64,000 nucleotides of DNA from Clavelina lepadiformis (taxonomy: Eukaryota > Chordata > Ascidiacea > Aplousobranchia > Clavelinidae). The first letter of the stretch is position 1. Each line of letters begins with the position of its first letter. The notes beneath the pieces were generated by a model. That model did not search any database, was not told where the DNA came from, and saw nothing but the letters and a program-made list of their open reading frames with translations. Location of the stretch: the NCBI RefSeq assembly GCF_947623445.1, contig NC_135245.1, positions 875,501 to 939,500 of the forward strand. Direction: 5' to 3'. Shown here piece after piece: positions 52,209 through 63,716 of this stretch. The position numbers and the translations under genes were made by a program.

Positions 52209-53700
52209 CTTAAAATTTTTACCGATGATTCAAGCAGAAGATTGTAAAATGCACTTACAGAAATTTCTAATTCTATTTGAAAACACATAAATTACTTTAT
52301 AAAAAATATACAAAAATGCCCATAGTGGAAAATGTAGCACCTGCACGCATGAGATTTATCAAAGTGCAAGCCGAAATTTTTTATCTTAATGCTGATTTAT
52401 AATTAAAATAAATAATTTATCTGGTTGTTTGAATGCCAATTTATAAAATAAACAACGAAATAATGCTTCAATGCACCCCATCACGCCAAAATTTGTGCCC
52501 TTGCATGCACAATTACTTGTCGAAAACAGTCATACATTCCAGTCAGGCTAAAGGCTGACTTCACCATTCGATTATATAATTCATTGTAAGGCCTTTATAA
52601 TGATGCAATATACTCACTACTAAATACCATCCTTAAGATGAAAAAAGTGCATATAATGCATGTGTTGTTATGACTTATAAAGTCATAAGCTTATTTATTT
52701 AATTTTAATGACAAAATAAAAAATATGATTAAACTTGACATTTTAGATTTCGAAGTGATTATTTCACTGGCGTCTGTTTAACGAAATTGCTGAATCATAC
52801 TTTAGAGACCGGCAGATTTTTGCTAATGGGTTTCTGACTCTTGTTTTGGATGAGGGGAAGAAAACGTGGTGGTGGTAGTAGTGGTGGTTAACGATGGGGC
52901 TCGTATGCTGGAGGTCTCGCGTTCGAATCTTGCTTATGTTTGACTTCTTTTTTTGTCAAAATTTATTTTTGATTTATTTTAGTCATGAGAGGTGAGAGTT
53001 CGGGCCGGAGGGGATTACTTTTAAATTAATTCAGACTTTAGACAAAATATCGTTGAAGTTGAAAAACACCGTTTATTTCAATTCGCAGCCTAGCTTAATA
53101 ATTTATTCAAGAAAAATGATTGTTTGGGTCAAAGGGGATTAGTTTTAGGTTAATTTACACTTTGAAAAAATTAGTATCATATGTTGCATTAAGTTGAAAA
53201 TTAGCATTAGCATTTCAAATCCACATTAGCATACATTTCAATTCACAGAATAGTCTAATTACTGTTTACCGTATTGATATTTTTCTACTTTGGTAAACAG
53301 TGGTTGGTAAAATAAGTGTGTATTTCACCAGACGCTGTTTATTGAAGTAAGAAAATACCAATTGAATTACCAGCTAGCAGGCTAGCCGTTTCCAGCTTTT
53401 TCCGAATTCAGTAACCGGCAGCCGGTGAAATAGACGCTGCCTTTAGATTTTACGTGACACAGATTTGTGAAAAATTGTGAAGAGAAACAGATGCACACAT
53501 AAGTGTAATTGGCGATTAGCGCAACGTACAGTGGTTGGCATGACACAGCGCATTTGAACTAGGACCTTACTAGCCTTTGTCAGTTTGTGTGTTTTTGGTC
53601 GTTATTGTATGTCATAGACAGCACGTTATCAGTCACTAAGGAACAATCAACAGCAACGTCTTATTAGTAAACAACAACCTGTTAATCAACGATAGCATTG
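52209..53700. other. Gene-free interval with a tRNA-like head
   Basis: It is AT-rich without recognised exons. It contains the tRNA-like segment described separately. Confidence 0.45.
52865..52945 (+). repeat. tRNA-derived SINE head or tRNA pseudogene
   Basis: The stretch contains an A-box-like ggtggttaacgatgg and a B-box-like cgttcgaatctt, with an anticodon-loop-like ctcgtatg between them. It is followed by a T-rich run. The acceptor stem does not pair well, so a functional tRNA is unlikely. The sequence differs from the SINE family at 2.3, 9.2 and 35.4 kb. Confidence 0.5.
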
Positions 53701-53708
53701 GCTTTTTA

Positions 53709-53810
53709 GGGTCTAGAGCAGAAGTGCACAATCACAGCATGCATTTGTATACCAGACCCCAAATACTCCAATTGTGACGTCATTTGGTTGTGTACTTTTG
53801 CACTACACCC
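53709..53810. mobile_element. 102-bp palindromic element, copy 2
   Basis: It has the same length and layout as 46127-46228, with gggtctag at the left, gtataccagacccc in the middle and attgtgacgtcat before the right arm. The two copies flank, on opposite sides, the two copies of the dispersed repeat. Confidence 0.75.
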
Positions 53811-53879
53811 GCTTTTTGATTATAACTCTGCATCATACATAAAACTAAATCCGGTATCCAGCCCTCAGGCTGCGGAGTT

Positions 53880-54190
53880 TGGCATAGGCGCATTCACTAT
53901 TGCTTTTCATGAGCTTCAGTCAGTCAGTGCCGCTCTTAAGATGCGTTATTTTGCACTTAATGCCTTGGACAGAACTTCTGAGCACTCCATTCTCAACTGT
54001 TTTAAAAGATTGAATAAGCCAAACTGTGTACATTACTTGTAATTGCGCACCTATAATAATTGCACACTTCTATTGCGTCTGAGCATTTCTGCGCACTAAA
54101 CTTGCCATTCTTGGTTGCTTGGCGCACCCAAAATCTTGATGAAAACGGCCATATTTTGCAGTCCGGCCATGCCCTGGCTCCTGCTGCCTA
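53880..54190 (+). repeat. Dispersed repeat, copy 2
   Basis: It is similar to 45490-45850 in the same orientation. It includes an internal duplication (cagtcagt) and an extra piece near 54050-54100 that is absent from copy 1. Confidence 0.75.
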
Positions 54191-54199
54191 CTTGACCAT

Positions 54200-55024
54200 T
54201 GTTTTATCGGGCCAAACTTGCCAAAGTCTCTATATTAACTTTTTGGTTAATTTCTACAACCAGACGCCCAAGTAGGCACCACCGTCATTCTCGGTCTCTC
54301 AACAAACCCTTGAGATTTCTATGATCATTGATGATTCTGGCAGAATCATAAATACTATATACACATGTTTATAAAATATCTATGAGCAGAATCCTAAAGG
54401 TGGCTGTACACAATATACGTTTTTCATCCGTTTTTTAGCAATTTTCGCTACGTGCGTAAATGGATACGCAAAGAAAATTGCGCATGTGTTTGAATTAATG
54501 TAATAACAATTCTAAGAAAAACGATTGACCAAGGGTTTGGTCAAAAATAATAGAAAACATTTTTCTGTTTACTTTGTGTTTGGTGACGCTACTCAATGGT
54601 TAACACCTCGCACTTTTAAGCTCCCGGGCTTTGCCGGTTTTTTCTCGTTTGTTGATTTTTGTAAGCATATTTCTTCTTTTTCTATGACAAGGTTAGCACC
54701 AATAATTTCGCTTTCCACAGTCAACAGCGAAAAATAAAATAAATAAATAAAGAGATTAGAGACTGTCCCGGTATGCCTTGGTATCACCAGGTGTCTAAAA
54801 AAGCGTAAGCACTTAGAATACGTATTAAATGCTTTGGTATTTAAAGAACATTGGTTTTTTTAAACATAGTTAGTTCTAGAAAAAGAAGCAATGTTTGCAA
54901 GTCAGGACGGGCAGCATTTTGGCAAAAAACAAGAAAACCAGATGGAATAATTTGTATGTTTTTTAGACATCAAATAATGTATTTTACAAAACCAAAACCT
55001 AAATACTTTTTAGTTGTCTTAATT
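54200..55024. other. Gene-free interval before the CARF-like gene
   Basis: No exon is recognised. A stretch at 54585-54650 faintly resembles a tRNA A-box (aatggttaacacc) but has no B-box. Confidence 0.4.
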
Positions 55025-55032
55025 CAGATAAC

Positions 55033-57903
55033 ATGTTTGCTCCGAAAATGTTTGAAGATTTTGAACTCAGTAAGCATGTCAACGAAAATGTAATCAAGTT
55101 ATTTACAAACTTGAGAGATGTCGATAATTTTATTAGGGAATTTGAGGACATCACCGACACAAAATTTGTGGTTTGCACAAAAGTGAAGAATTTCGGTTCA
55201 AATGGTAAGTAGCAAAATTATCGGCCAAGCTGGGCTTCTGGAATGCTTAACAAAAAATCTGCAGCTGTGAGGTGTAGGCTATATGCCACAGTAGCATATT
55301 TTTTCTCTAAATCATAGTGCACATAGACGAAAATTGCATATTAAACGTGATCGTTGCTGATTTTTTTTGTTTTAGTGAAGCCAGATGGATTAACTAAGAA
55401 CATTTTCTGGGAAAGCCAGAAGGGTGGAAGCATTCCTATTTCATTTAATGGAAATCCTCTTATGTTCTATGGCAGGAAGGTTTGTTTTTATGGTCATCTC
55501 ATATCTACACCACTATGGAGTACATATTGTTAATTAAGTACTGTCACTAGATTTCTCTCTGATATACTAGACTGCTCAGATTGGAAAGTGTGTTAATTGC
55601 ACTTATAATGGCTATTGTTTCATTTTGTTGCGCGCGGGATTTTTCACCCCCAAAAAAAACAGCAAACTTTCCAATCTGGTAGATTACTAGCGTTGCTTTT
55701 AAAAATTTGCATGCATGTAATAAGAATTCCAGGTACTCTTGCTGGGTCTCTTATACTTTTGCACTGCAACATGAAGGTTTGAATGGAAAGGAGTTAAGAA
55801 GTAATAGCAAATAAATCATGACATAATATTTCCTCAATAACCTATTTTGATAGGGGAGTGCAAAAGTAAACGAGACCCTTATTGCTTGTCCTATTCTATG
55901 TGAAAACTGTGTTGTTTTCTGTCCAACACAATTCGTTTTTGTTGAAATCAATTAGAACATGTTACTGCTGTACTGTTTTAGTTAGTGTTTAAGTGTTCGT
56001 ATGAAGGCCAAAAACGTTCATATAAAATCTTTCACATTCACAACAACTTTAACAGTTTAGTGTTTCATGCAACTCTTGTCAAACCCACATGTTTTGGTGG
56101 CCTAGAGTCAACTCAATTCTTATCATTTAACTTCAGGTTCTTGAATGCCATCTTGGAAGCGACAAAAACAAATCTTTAAAAAACAAACTACAATCGCGAA
56201 AAGAAAAGTTGAAAGTAATTCTTAGTAACTTATGTGACAAGTCAGATCAATAACAATACTATTCTGATGTAATCAACATGTATTGAAAGTTTTTGAATTT
56301 TTACACATTGGTGTTTTCTGGCTAAACGGTATTGTGTTGCCTTATTGACAACTTTGTAGGCCAGAGGCGAATATTTGAAAAGATCACGGACAGTGCGACA
56401 AGAATCTAAAAAGATGGGATGCAAAGCAAAAATTCACATCCAGCAAATACTCCGATTTTCAAGCATAATAGTGCGTAACTGTTTCTGTTTTTATACAAAG
56501 CATTCTATGGCAATTTTTCCGTTGAATTTTTTCCATGTAGATTGTGGGTAAAGACAGAAAGTCGAAAGAAGAAGGAATAAAAAACTTGGAAGATAACTTT
56601 AATGAGCACATAGGATGCGCAGAGATGGAATTCTACGTCAAATTACCGTCATTGTCAGATCACAATTGTTTTGAAGTTGGTGAAGAGGTGAACTATCTTT
56701 TATCTTAAGCTTGTTCTTATTTTTAAACATCCAGGCCTGAAGCCCATGTAAATAATTTGTTCATCAGGAAATTGGGAAACGTGAAAATATCGACGACCGT
56801 GTTAAGTTGAAGATAATGGAGCTGACGTGTGAAGGTGATTTTTCTTTCACTTTGACTAACTAACTTACCCTTAATTAATATTCAGTTGTTGTTGTCGTCA
56901 AATGCCGTACTAACAGTTTCACTTCAAACGTATTCCATTATATGTGTGGCCTTGTTATTGAGGCACAATGCCAGGTACAATGTACTCGCACAGGCATTTC
57001 AATGCTGGTAACCTAATATCCTACTTTTCGCCTTATTTTAACATATAATAGAAATTGTATGCCATGTACAATGTTTAGTAAGCCTTCCATCAATCACTCA
57101 TACTAGTTATAACCACCATCTGTAGATATGTTACTTCAACAGGTTCCACTATCGACGTCGTGAAAAAGTCGGTGGAAGATTTTGTCTTGAATGTTTTGTT
57201 TTACAACAAGACTCCGCCTTCGCGAAACAGAAGAAGGTATTTCCCAAAGCGGAGCGATTATTTTAACCTCATGCGGAAAACAAGGAAGCAACAAACTGAA
57301 CAAAACATCATCATTGAAACAGGTGAGTTGTCCCTTTCTAGTATTGCATTTTATTGTAGTATTGCAAGTATCTAGTATTGCATTCACTTTTCAACCCGAC
57401 AAGTTTGATCGTGTGATGATAGAAACTAAAGAACGGATCATTTTGAATGCAATCGTTTCCAATTAAGTTGTGCTTGACAACTTGCAGATGTTGCTGTTTC
57501 TCGTTTTTGCCTGTCGCATAATGCCACTTCGATATAGATCTGTTAACTTTCTGATGTGTTTCGTTTTATTTTCTTTCCGTTGATTAATTAGACTTATATT
57601 TACGGTTTCACTGACATTGTTCTTATATGGTGTCATGATTATTGATCGTTGGTCTGGTTTCTTGCAGGTGAACCACCGTTTGATGTCGCCCTTGAGCAAT
57701 CCAGAGCACGCTGCGTATCAAAATTAACAACGCTGCAGCAGTTTGTTGTCATTTCACAAGATCTTGACACTGTGCGAGCCGTGAATGATAAATTAGACGC
57801 TATATTGTCGTCATTATTGTGTGAGAACTTTCAAAATCCGCTACAACCATCGCGAGTCTCTACGTCAGTCAGTAAACTTCACCAATACGACCTCACTACG
57901 TAG
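55033..57903 (+). CDS. Calcium-responsive transcription factor-like (CARF/ALS2CR8 family)
   Basis: Exons joining in phase are 55033-55204, 55376-55479, 56360-56470, 56541-56687, 56768-56834, 57143-57322 and 57668-57903, giving about 338 residues. A further exon beginning at 55982 is likely, but I cannot fix its end. The family pattern is visible: GGSIPISFNGNPLMFYGRK, then a basic Cys-containing block TVRQESKKMGCKAKIHI, YVKLPSLSDHN, VKLKIMELTCEG, and the Pro/Arg segment PPSRNRRRYFPKRSDYFNLM, which in CARF-type proteins precedes the end of the domain. These features suggest a DNA-binding nuclear protein. It is much shorter than human CARF and lacks its long C-terminal part. The start ATG lies 5 bases after the acceptor cttaattcag, again a trans-splice style start. 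Confidence 0.7.
55577..55678. mobile_element. Short inverted-repeat element in CARF-like intron
   Basis: It is bounded by cagattggaaagt and actttccaatctg, a perfect 13-bp inverted pair, 102 bp in all. No clear target duplication is seen. The interior has a C/A run and gcgcgcgg. Confidence 0.5.
55744..55878. mobile_element. 135-bp inverted-repeat element in CARF-like intron
   Basis: It is bounded by gggtctcttatacttttgca and its near-perfect inverse (agtgcaaaagtaaacgagac then cc). The ends resemble those of the 102-bp palindromic elements at 46.1 and 53.7 kb, so it is probably the same superfamily. Confidence 0.7.
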
Positions 57904-59050
57904 AAGTTGGTGACAAGCCATAGATTTTCGACATGAGGTACAAAATTCTATAGTAGGCTTTCTCTCAAGGACCAGCGATGTTGTTTGTCTGCAAAACGCT
58001 GTAAACGCTTTAACAGAGTTGACAGCGTCCTTCGCACTTTTGTCTGACATCGAGACGAAATTTTGACGAAAAAACGTTTGTAGAATCTGTTTTTTGTTTT
58101 TGTCACTCCAATGTAGGCTTGGTTATGTCTTTGTCGTTTTTTCAGCGATTTCCAGCCAAGTACTGAGCTTTTCAATTATGATCTGTAGGTGGCATTTTTG
58201 TATTTATTGCAATAATTCCTTCGCTCTGTTGCAATGTCGTTTGAAAATGCAGAATTGATCACAGTTAACAAGTTGCTTTACAAAAACCTTAAGTGCACCA
58301 GAGCTTCTTTGTTTGCACAAGGTCATTTTACCGATACTGCTGCTCATGTTTTCACTATTTCGACTTGTTGTCTATCAAGGCGCTTAACACTAGAATTACC
58401 GACGTAATGAGAATCGTAATATTCTAATTACGTAATCGTAGTTAGACGTTGCTCCAACCTCTGGTGTTTATTTCAAAAGAACCCTGAGCGGCGTCAAGTC
58501 CATCTTGACGTGAACGTGTTGCAGGCATTTGATGCGTTACGTGGAACAAGTCTAGATTTGAGATAATTTTGCTTCCATGTCCGGGGAATAACCTTTTACG
58601 TTAACAAGGCAAAAGTAGCGATCTTGAAAGTGGTCTTTAGTTTGTCCTCCATATCATAGGAACATGAAAAACCATCGCCGGTGTTCGTTTGTTAGCCAAT
58701 TACTCAAGCCGCTTGAACAAGGAGTCCGTATTTGATGCCCACTGCTTGTCTTCATCTCCCAACAGACAACCGGAAATACAGTTTACATAGTTTTCTCAGA
58801 TCTGCTCTGATGGCTCGTCGTTGAGTTTTAATCGTAAAAGCTACCACAAAACTAGTCTGGACCATTTTTGCACTTTCTTGGCATGATGTGGATGGAATTG
58901 GAGCATACGCGCTATGCGGCAATCAAATGCTGTATAGCGCATATATAGCTCTGAAAAAGCTGATCGTTACTTCCGCGTTCCAATGAAACAACTAAAACTA
59001 CCGAAAATTAATAATCTAAACTAAAGCATACCACATAGGCCTGTGCCCTT
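57904..59050. other. Intergenic after the CARF-like gene
   Basis: No exon is recognised. Confidence 0.45.
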
Positions 59051-59055
59051 GACTA

Positions 59056-59385
59056 TCGTATTTTCTTGAATAGAAACCGCACGATTTGATTAAAAATAAA
59101 CAATAGAAACCGCCCTCGCATAGAAGCAGCAGAAGACAATGCTGAAATCGCTTCGGTGTAATATAAAGGCTGTCATTGAGAGCTTGCACATGCGAAAAAC
59201 AGCAGTTGTCACATTGTAGTAGTGATCAGATAGCAATAGAATAAAACCTTTTTGTCAAAAGACGGCGCAGAATTTTATTGTCATCTAATCAACACTACCG
59301 GTACTTCATGTAATAAAAATAGAAGCCGCACAAAACCTTCAAAAATAAAAAATAGTAGCCGCGGTTTCTATTCAAGAAAATACGG
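59056..59385. mobile_element. Non-autonomous element with TA duplication
   Basis: Ends are tcgtattttcttgaatagaa and its inverse (ttctattcaagaaaatacgg), about 26 bp of inverted repeat including the adjoining accgc/gcggt. TA lies on both sides (59054-59055 and 59386-59387). It is 330 bp long and non-coding. The ends and TA flanks suggest a Tc1/mariner-type relative. Confidence 0.75.
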
Positions 59386-60206
59386 TATTCAGTAAATGAC
59401 TTACAAAGCAAACAATTGGTTTTTATCAGGTCAGCCCAAGACGGAATGCCTTCTGAAACGTCAAAGCTGAATTGCAATGCATGGCAAAATCCGCAATGCC
59501 CGACTTCTTGTAATGTTGGTCAAATTCTAAAAGAGAAAAATTAAGAATATCTCAAACACCTAACGTGCTAGAAAAAAGATAATGGCATTCTTAAAATAAA
59601 CAACAGAAATGCTTTCGGAAACATATAAAGCCAACTCTGGTTAAAATTTTCTGTTGACCAGTGTAAGCTTAAACAGCTGTCAACAAAATCATCATATGCA
59701 AGAACAAAGCGACATTCACAATAATGATGCAAGTAGAAAACGAATTCGCGTTTTATTTTCCAGAAACTTGCTTAAAAGTCAACGCTGATTTCACTCCTAG
59801 CTCACAAATAAACTGCACTTTATAAAGTAATTCCGGAATGAATGTGATAGCAACAAACGCTTTTTGCGTAAATGCGAAAAATTAAACAACTTGAATTTTA
59901 GTTTACTGTAAAATGCGTTGGTTGATTTGGTAATTTACTGCTGTTTACCGTAAAATATTCCTCTTATACGTTTGTGTGTCAAGGCGTTCACAATGTCAAT
60001 GTCCACAACAAATTGATGCTCGTAAATTAACCGATCTCCTGTAGTTAATGTTAGTTTTATCTTAACCCCAGCAAAGTTGTTCGCGTCGTCCGGTATTTTT
60101 GTCAAATATGTAACAATTTTGAGTGCTTCGTAAAACGTTATTTTATTTCGGTAAAGTTTATTAAAAGGTCGCTGAACAAACAAGTTTGTTCAATGTGATA
60201 TCTCAG

Positions 60207-61038
60207 GACATAAACGTTAGTTTAGTTCGGTGCATATGTAGCATAACAATTGACAGTTATTCAACTTTGACAGAAAAATATCTAAAATTTGCAAAATATG
60301 CGTTTATTGTATTTGTGGTTGCATCACCTATACTTTGTGTGCTGTCTCCGGGCTGGGTTTACGGTTAATCTTGCTCATTTGGTTTGATGGAATATTGCTG
60401 TTCATCTGGATGTGAGACAATGCCTAATAATGCAGCGTTTGACGCCGTTAAAGCCTTCACAATAATGGGTTCAGCATAGGTAGTTCTTAGTCTTACGTGT
60501 TGTTGTGGCTACTTAATTCGAAGTCGAGAAGAAAGAAGTTCTGATGATCCGTTGCCAAAAAATGTCTACGGCTGGGTGCTGATTTTCGGAGGTAAATTTT
60601 TTCGTTTGTTTTTAGAGGAAATAAGTTGAAAGCAGCAAATCAAAAACTACTGTTTTAAAAACTGTACCGACTTGACGTACAATTAAAATTTGAGAAATTT
60701 TTTTTTCAAAGTTAGTATTCATGTAAGTTGTTTGTGAAGTCGGATTATTTGATTATTCTTGATTTATAACTATAGCTGAAGATGACAGAAATACTGCTTT
60801 TATTTTAGCGTTTACTCAGTTCATCGGCATGTCTATATTCTGGGGACAGGGTGTTCAAGTTCTTCGAAGTTACAATCTACTTACAGATTACTACTGGACA
60901 TACGGTTACGCCTTTGTTGGTGGTTGGACGTGTTGTATATTTGCCTTTATAGGGTCGTTTATTGCTTTTATGATGGCCCGTCAGACAGACAACAGTTCAA
61001 ACTCTTCTCATGAAACAACGGTCTCACACATCGTATAA
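60207..61038 (+). pseudogene. Claudin/PMP22-like four-span protein, broken or incomplete
   Basis: Two exons, 60207-60591 and 60809-61038, join in phase and encode four hydrophobic spans: YAFIVFVVASPILCVL, a span around CCCGYLI, YGWVLIFGAFTQFIGMSIF across the splice, and WTCCIFAFIGSFIAFMMA. Between spans 1 and 2 the piece FGLMEYCCSSGC resembles the claudin GLW-C-C signature. A hydrophilic tail ends VSHIV. Two in-frame stops interrupt exon 1, TAA at 60366-60368 and TAG at 60477-60479, and no in-frame ATG is seen in this exon. The rest of the frame is well kept. It may be a recently dead gene, a null allele or a read-through gene. The family call rests on topology and the short motif only. Confidence 0.5.
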
Positions 61039-63716
61039 GTTTCTCCGCGAAAATAAAGCTCGAAGCTAAATCTTTGAATGTTTTATCACGTTTTACTTCG
61101 TTATTTTACTAATTTTTCCAGCGTTCTTATGCTTATTTACATTACAACGTTAATGATGAACATAAGTGTTGAAACATAAGAGAAACGTTTTATGCAGAAT
61201 GAAATAAAGCATAAGATTTATAAAAGTTGGCAGAATTAAACAGAAAAGTAAATAAAATACAATTTCATAAAAGTTGTTTGAATTTCATATCCTTTCATCA
61301 AAGACTAGAAAAAATATGTACGGCGAAGGTTTCAGACTACCTTTTTGAAACCCTTGCTGTTTCCGTGGCAATTAACATATCAGCTTGGGCAAAAGACAGT
61401 TCAGACTCCCAAATCTTAACTTGCCTGAAGAGTTGGATGCATTCATACGTCACATTTTGCAGAGAAGAAGTAGAAATTAAAAAGTCGCAAAGTTGTTGAA
61501 AGAAAATTTTCTTTAAATTACCTTCATTCTTTAAGGTCATCTGCAGTGGCTACTTCACTTGCAACATAATATTTGGGTTGTGCTGCCACCTACCGGTAAG
61601 TTCCTTCTATCATGGTAAGTCCATTTTGTTCAGCTGAAAACTCAATACCTGCTTTCACAGAGGGCCGGGTTTCGTTTCCAAGTCCCGCGCTTTGGAAGTT
61701 AATTATTGCATTCAATTCAGATGTAAACTCAATATGTGTTGCTTATAATAATTCCTTTTTCTATGTTATTCATAAAATTTGGTCAAATTAAAAAAAAAAG
61801 ACTTTTACAAGTATATTATTATTAAGTACTGTATATAGATATTAATACGAAATAATAGAGGTTATTAACTTTTTGGAAGAAGCTAACAACTAGAATTACA
61901 CATCATGTTTCTTAGCGCTTTAGTGGGAACCTAGCGGTATCCATATTCACCTGAATAACTCTTCCTTACAAGAGATAGCAGACCAAAAAATAAAGCTTCA
62001 TGATAGTTGCAAAGTTTTCAGATAAATTGTAGAGTTCGAGTAAGTTAGTATTAAAAAGCTATTATTAAAAAAAATTAGCAAAAATTTTAGTTAAGATTGT
62101 TATTATGGAGATTTCTTATTAGAATCTGACTAATTTGCTCCCTTACTTCTTTTTATGATATGACGTCACTATCATCTTATCACAATCCTACCCTGTTTCG
62201 TCACACAATTGATGTCTGCGAAAACAATCAACGGCTGTGACTTGTGTAAAATGTTTGATGAGGAGATAAGACGAATTTTCAGAGGAAAATTTTACCTCGC
62301 ACTTGAAGCGATTCAACTTCAACTTTGCGAAAGGGCAAGTTAATATTTTACTGCAAGTTTTTAGATACTATTTATACCACTGTCTTTTAGATAGTATTTT
62401 ATTTAGTATTAGTATTTTATAATTAGTATTAGTATTTTATTAGTATTTTATAATTTAGTATTAGTATTAGTATTTTAGTATATTTTCTAGATGCTAGTAT
62501 TTATATTTAAAATCTCCGACAAAGTATTCTGAAGCGTTCCCGGCTGCCTTGCGTTGAGTGTTTCATTAATCGCCCGATTACTGGAGCTGAATAAATAACT
62601 GAAGACAAAAGTTGACGCGATTAATTCTTCACCCAGCGAGTTTATAATTTGATGGAGCGGGCACACTTCTACAACGATCTTGTGCGACAGAAAATTGTGT
62701 CGCGACTTGTTTATGACGACACAATTACTGTTAAAATAGTTACAATCATGTCTTTGTTGAAGTAATGCTGATTGGGTATAGGAGACGGACAACAAGTGGT
62801 TATGTCGTAACACAAGCAATTATTTCGTCACAACAAACCGATAGTGGGTGGTTTTCAAAATGACATTGTATGGTAAAGATTCTGTTTCATATCTTTGAAG
62901 CTTTGTTTATCCAATGTTTAATGTAAATTTTTAAACTTGCATTTCATGCCGCCAAAAATGTTCTGTGATAGCCAGAGCACAGCATAGGCTGTACCGTTCG
63001 TTGCTGCTGAAGAAGAAATATGAACTTTAAGAACTTTTTGTTTTATTTTTGCGTCTTCACATCAGCATCATTTACATTGCAATTTGTTTGCAAACATTTT
63101 CTCAATTCTCTTTGCAACCTTCGCTGAGCTGAGTGACGCCACGCTTTTGTTACGTCATAAAGAGCAGCGGTTGACGAACAATGGCATCGAAGTTGTAATC
63201 CACTTGTACTTCTTTAGATCTCTGACGCAACAAAAAGTTACAACATGGCGATGTGAGACGGCACCGACCCAAAGACGTCGCCACTTAATCGTCACTTTAT
63301 GGCGTCGTTTGCTTTTGCAAACTGGGCGCCATTGTTTCGTCACAAAGTGGACAGCATTGTGCACGCGACACTTTGGCGCTATGCCAAGTATAGGCGGACT
63401 TCACGTTTTTCTCTGACCATTTTCTTTTGCGTTAAAAAGGGCAGCTCGGGAATTAATTCGTCAATTATTTTTAGAGCGAGGCGTGTATGCTGTTACTTAT
63501 GACGTACGGTATACGTAACAGTGACAAAGGTTTAAGTTTCAGTTTAGCGGAAAAATTTTCATAGCAGGGAAATAAGTTAGAAAAATTGATCAAAAGATAA
63601 CAAAAATGTTTTTTTTGTCAAAATAAACAAGCGGCAAAAGCTTATGCGGTGGAGTTCAATGAAGCTGTTGCATTGTTTTAACGAGAAACAACTTCTATGT
63701 TTGTGAAGGTTTTGAA
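61039..63716. other. Gene-poor interval
   Basis: Nothing with family motifs is seen. A TATTAGTATT-type microsatellite lies at about 62385-62495. A 30-codon frame at 62251-62343 (MFDEEIRRIFRGKFY) has a Kozak-like ATG but no further support. Confidence 0.45.
62385..62495. repeat. AT-rich microsatellite, TATTAGTATT type
   Basis: Degenerate tandem units of tattagtattt extend over about 110 bp, similar in kind to the tract at 22945-23010. Confidence 0.8.

Noticed and set aside
52865-52945. A functional threonine tRNA gene
   Set aside because: The B-box and D-arm look right, but the acceptor stem does not pair; a SINE head or pseudogene fits better.
54585-54650. Second tRNA-like SINE head
   Set aside because: Only an A-box-like phrase is present; no B-box follows.
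58383-58460. ttaacactagaattaccg, which looks like a piggyBac-type end with TTAA
   Set aside because: No matching inverted end or second TTAA was found downstream.
59935-60183. 82-codon minus-strand frame next to the claudin-like gene
   Set aside because: It has no ATG, no motif and no splice context.
63084-63416. 110-codon frame on the plus strand
   Set aside because: It is overlapped by similar frames on both strands in low-complexity DNA, with no family features.
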